Shown here: piece after piece, positions 61,401-64,000 of the stretch
Position numbering within the stretch: position 1 is the first letter of the stretch
Layout: each line of letters opens with the position of its first letter
Assembly: GCA_944390735.1 (NCBI GenBank)
Contig: CALXRL010000100.1
Coordinates: forward strand, 1 to 64,000
Reading direction: 5' to 3'
Origin: an uncultured Victivallales bacterium
GTDB taxonomy: Bacteria; Verrucomicrobiota; Lentisphaeria; Victivallales; UBA1829
Length of the DNA: 64,000 bases
Position numbers and translations under genes: made by a program
The notes under the pieces: model-generated
Seen by the model: the letters and a program-made list of their open reading frames with translations, nothing else
What the model was told of the DNA's origin: nothing
The model's database searches: none

Positions 61401-64000
61401 TTATTGTTCTGATTCCATTTGATAGATTTCCAGATCGGACGGTGCAAGACGGGTCCGGATTCCCGTTGTTCGCAGATCCTGGGTGGTCCGGATGACGGGG
61501 GCCGATGCCGGATACAGACGTGTCAATTTCCATTTCCGCGGACCGGGTCTCTCCGGAAACAGACGGATCGAAACCGGAATGGCTTTCTCTGTTTTGAGGT
61601 TGCGGAGGTTGTCGAATCCGCGGAAGGCGGAGACGACCAGGTATCGCTTTTTGTCATCCTTCAGCAGGAAACCCTGCACTCCCGGCTGATCGGTTTCGAT
61701 CTTTCTCCGGATTCCGGCGGCGTCGAGCAGAGTTTTCAAATGCTTTGCTGTGAGCGCTTCCCTGTTTTTCAGCGGCAGGTACAGAATGGTTCCAGAACCG
61801 GACTTCCATTGAGTGATCTGATTTTCGGAGAGTACGGGGGCGTTCAGTTCCTGTCTCCAGAGGAAGGGGGTGGAGGAATCGAGCGTGTATTCGCCTGCGT
61901 TGCCGATGAATGCGATCGTTCCGCCCTCCTGAGCGAATCGTTTTAATTTATCCAGCAGTTCGCAACTGAAAACGCGGTTCTCGCCGGAGACAACCAGCAT
62001 CTTCTGCTGTCGGAAGAGGGAGTAGGGTGTCATGCCAGTCAGCCAGGGAACGTTTCCGAGGGAGAGCTCTCCGGCGGCTTTCTGCAGATCGTTGCACGGC
62101 ATGGCATACCATCGCCAGGCCCGGGTGCGGAAAAAAAGATCGTCCCACGAGAGGAGAAATCCGACTGGCGGCGCGTCCGGCCGGGTTCGCGACATCCCTT
62201 GCAGAACGGGAATGACGGTTTTCCAGAAGCGCATGGAATCCTGAAGATTTTTGTTTTTCGGATAGCCGTCGGCGTGGATGTTGACCATACTGTTCCAGAC
62301 GGTTCCCAGATTGCTGTATTCCATGCCGTACCGAAGAGTGTTCGTGACAAGATCCTGAAGCTGCCGGCGTTTATCCGCCGGGACGTAATGGGATTCCGGC
62401 TGCCGGCGGATCCCGTAGTTTGCGGCGATCGAATAAAGACGGACCATCTGATGGGATTCGCCGCCGCCGTCGTTGATGCTGGATCCCCGTTGTTTCATTG
62501 CGGGGAAAAGGTATTCGACCGGTCCCATGTAGGTCAGATAATTGGAGATGGGCCGTTTGCTGTCCAATGCCCGGATGGCGGGATCGAAGAGATTGGTGTT
62601 GGCATCGGCGAACACTTCCAGTTTCGCCTCGGTGAAATCGCGCCACGGAGGCGAAAGATCCACGGTTCTGGAAAAATCCGGCATCGGCGGAGTGACCTTT
62701 TCAAAGTCGGAAAAGTTTGTGTTCCACTTTCTGTTGAGTTTCTGAACGGTTCCGTAGCGGGATTTCAGAAAGGCGCGGAAGCGGGTTTGAAAATACGGGG
62801 AGTAGTCGGTGATGCGGTCGTAATGGTCCATGTAGGTGCCGGAATCGAGTCCCTGGCCGCTGTACGTCCAGGAGTGGAAGCAGGGATTGTCGTTGTAGCG
62901 CTTGTACAGGGCGGCGATCAGTCCCCGGATCGCGGTCCGATACTTCGGGGAGGCGGGGGAGGTGACGCAGAAGTTCCGCCAGACCTGACAGTCACCGTTG
63001 TGATCCATCATCCATTCCCCCCAGCAGTCGTAGGGGGAGCCGTCGAAGAGTGATCCCCCGATGATCAGGCCGAACCGGATCCCGCGCCTTGTGAAATAGT
63101 CGACATAACGATCCAGCTCCTGAAACTGGAACACCCCGGTCCGCGGCTCCACATGGTTCCATTTGAAATTGATGTTGATGACATTGCTGCCGCGTTCCTT
63201 CATTCCTTTGACAAGTGCGTCGAGTCCGCGGCGGTTGGATTCAAATCTGCCGACCATGACCTGATTTTCGTGAACGACCACATCGGGCAGAGCTGTTTTC
63301 GGAGAAGGATATTTCCTCCAGTCCGGTTTTGAAGCGGGACAGGAGCCTTCCCGCCAGATAAACTGCCGGGTTCGGGCAATTTCCCGGCCCTCTTTCCGAA
63401 GCGAGGTCCGCAGTTTGAAGCACTGTCCTTCCTGCAGCTCGGGAAGGGAGATGGAGTTCCCGCTCAGCGGCAGTTCTCTGCGGATGGCGATGGTTCCGTA
63501 GAGATCCTTGGCTTCCAGTTCAACCCGGATCCCTTTCCGATCGGCGGGGAGTCCTTTCAGAAGGAGTCCGCCGGAATGAAAGTCGGTATGGAAGATGCCG
63601 GAATCGCTATCCGGAAGGTTTCGATCGTTTTCCGAAAGGGTGTCCTCCACGACATGGAAGGTCAGTTCGCGTTCCGTGACGATTTCGTTTCGTTCGTTGA
63701 TCCCCTGAATTTCCAGCAGATAGAATCCGGCGGGCAGCCACGGGAGTTTCCATGCGCTTTCCGATGGGAATTTCCAGGTCCGGAAAATGGGGCCTGTGAT
63801 TCCCTCCCGGATTCTGACAACACCTTGCAGTTTGTTATATTTGTTTTTGTTCGGGAGATATTGTTTCAGATCCGCGGTGACCGGATAATCCGTTCCCTTG
63901 TTCAGCGTGACGCAGAGCGGCTGAGAACTGCGAAGTCCAGCGGATGGATCAAACGACTGGAGGTAATAACGGTACGGTGCCGCTTTGTAAAAGGTGACTG
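61401..64000 (-). CDS. GH42-like TIM-barrel glycosidase, 5' end beyond the window
   Basis: The frame stays open from 61401 to the right edge (at least 866 codons), and a GTG at 63650 is internal. A beta-rich N-terminal part (from 64000 down to about 63280) precedes a TIM barrel with GH42 features: NINFKWNHVEPRTGVFQFQELDRYVDYFTRRGIRFGLIIGG, and AFLKSRYGTVQKLNRKWNTNF. A beta-galactosidase-type trimerisation-like Rossmann domain follows (FLLSWDDLFF, VVSGENRVFS). The usual Asn-Glu acid/base pair seems replaced by SGQGLDSG, while PESHYVP may hold a Glu nucleophile. The substrate is unknown, and activity is uncertain. Confidence 0.75.
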   Translation of the reverse strand, partial: VTFYKAAPYRYYLQSFDPSAGLRSSQPLCVTLNKGTDYPVTADLKQYLPNKNKYNKLQGVVRIREGITGPIFRTWKFPSESAWKLPWLPAGFYLLEIQGINERNEIVTERELTFHVVEDTLSENDRNLPDSDSGIFHTDFHSGGLLLKGLPADRKGIRVELEAKDLYGTIAIRRELPLSGNSISLPELQEGQCFKLRTSLRKEGREIARTRQFIWREGSCPASKPDWRKYPSPKTALPDVVVHENQVMVGRFESNRRGLDALVKGMKERGSNVININFKWNHVEPRTGVFQFQELDRYVDYFTRRGIRFGLIIGGSLFDGSPYDCWGEWMMDHNGDCQVWRNFCVTSPASPKYRTAIRGLIAALYKRYNDNPCFHSWTYSGQGLDSGTYMDHYDRITDYSPYFQTRFRAFLKSRYGTVQKLNRKWNTNFSDFEKVTPPMPDFSRTVDLSPPWRDFTEAKLEVFADANTNLFDPAIRALDSKRPISNYLTYMGPVEYLFPAMKQRGSSINDGGGESHQMVRLYSIAANYGIRRQPESHYVPADKRRQLQDLVTNTLRYGMEYSNLGTVWNSMVNIHADGYPKNKNLQDSMRFWKTVIPVLQGMSRTRPDAPPVGFLLSWDDLFFRTRAWRWYAMPCNDLQKAAGELSLGNVPWLTGMTPYSLFRQQKMLVVSGENRVFSCELLDKLKRFAQEGGTIAFIGNAGEYTLDSSTPFLWRQELNAPVLSENQITQWKSGSGTILYLPLKNREALTAKHLKTLLDAAGIRRKIETDQPGVQGFLLKDDKKRYLVVSAFRGFDNLRNLKTEKAIPVSIRLFPERPGPRKWKLTRLYPASAPVIRTTQDLRTTGIRTRLAPSDLEIYQMESEQ

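Overview
The window reads as a chromosomal segment of a Gram-negative bacterium of the PVC group, most likely a Lentisphaerota (Victivallis-like) gut or polysaccharide-degrading organism. This is inferred from four things. There are many single-gene prepilin-type ([17 protein letters not shown]) proteins. LacI and AraC regulators sit next to diverse glycoside hydrolases. A Ser/Thr kinase carries the DWG motif seen in PVC-type kinases. LPS genes (lpxK, kdtA) are present. Most of the window is GC-rich with many GTG/TTG starts and 4-bp ATGA gene overlaps.

Layout. 1-127: a run of four hairpins with no convincing gene. 210-5365: lpxK, a HAD hydrolase and prfB (minus), then an M42 peptidase and holA (plus). 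5530-13585 (minus): membrane Ser/Thr kinase with a Cache sensor, an ADP-ribosylglycohydrolase-fold protein, and a pilin-like gene followed by a large secreted glycosidase. 13846-21101: tRNA-Lys(TTT), gmk, coaC, AraC and LacI regulators, a sugar isomerase/epimerase, thiD, an N-acetylmuramoyl-L-alanine amidase, and a LacI regulator leading into a GH2 enzyme that ends at 23413.

23552-34271 is a surface-polysaccharide locus. It holds seven glycosyltransferases (GT2, GT8, GT9) and a radical SAM protein in visibly AT-richer DNA, followed by a Wzm/Wzt-type ABC exporter. 34467-38113 is a HAD plus two zinc phospholipase C/P1 nuclease-like proteins. 38209-41477 is a LacI-GH78 rhamnosidase operon with an operator palindrome. 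41756-46514 holds a pilin-like gene, an AraC regulator, and a second large glycosidase (paralogue of the one at 9724-12807) interrupted by an in-frame TAA.

46904-49977 is kdtA-thiC-tadA. An intergenic pair of nearly identical structured repeats follows at 49986-50182. Then come an S41 protease, an SGNH hydrolase, a LacI-pilin operon with a perfect operator palindrome, a rhomboid protease, glgA, queA, two pilin-like genes under a near-consensus promoter, larB, another pilin-like gene and a GH42-like gene running off the right end.

Housekeeping genes (prfB, holA, gmk, coaC, tadA, queA, thiC/D) are interleaved with sugar-degradation modules. Several modules pair a pilin-like protein with a glycosidase and/or a regulator. 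That recurrent pairing, the uniform loss of the glycine before the prepilin cleavage site, the structured repeats and the interrupted glycosidase are the points most worth checking.
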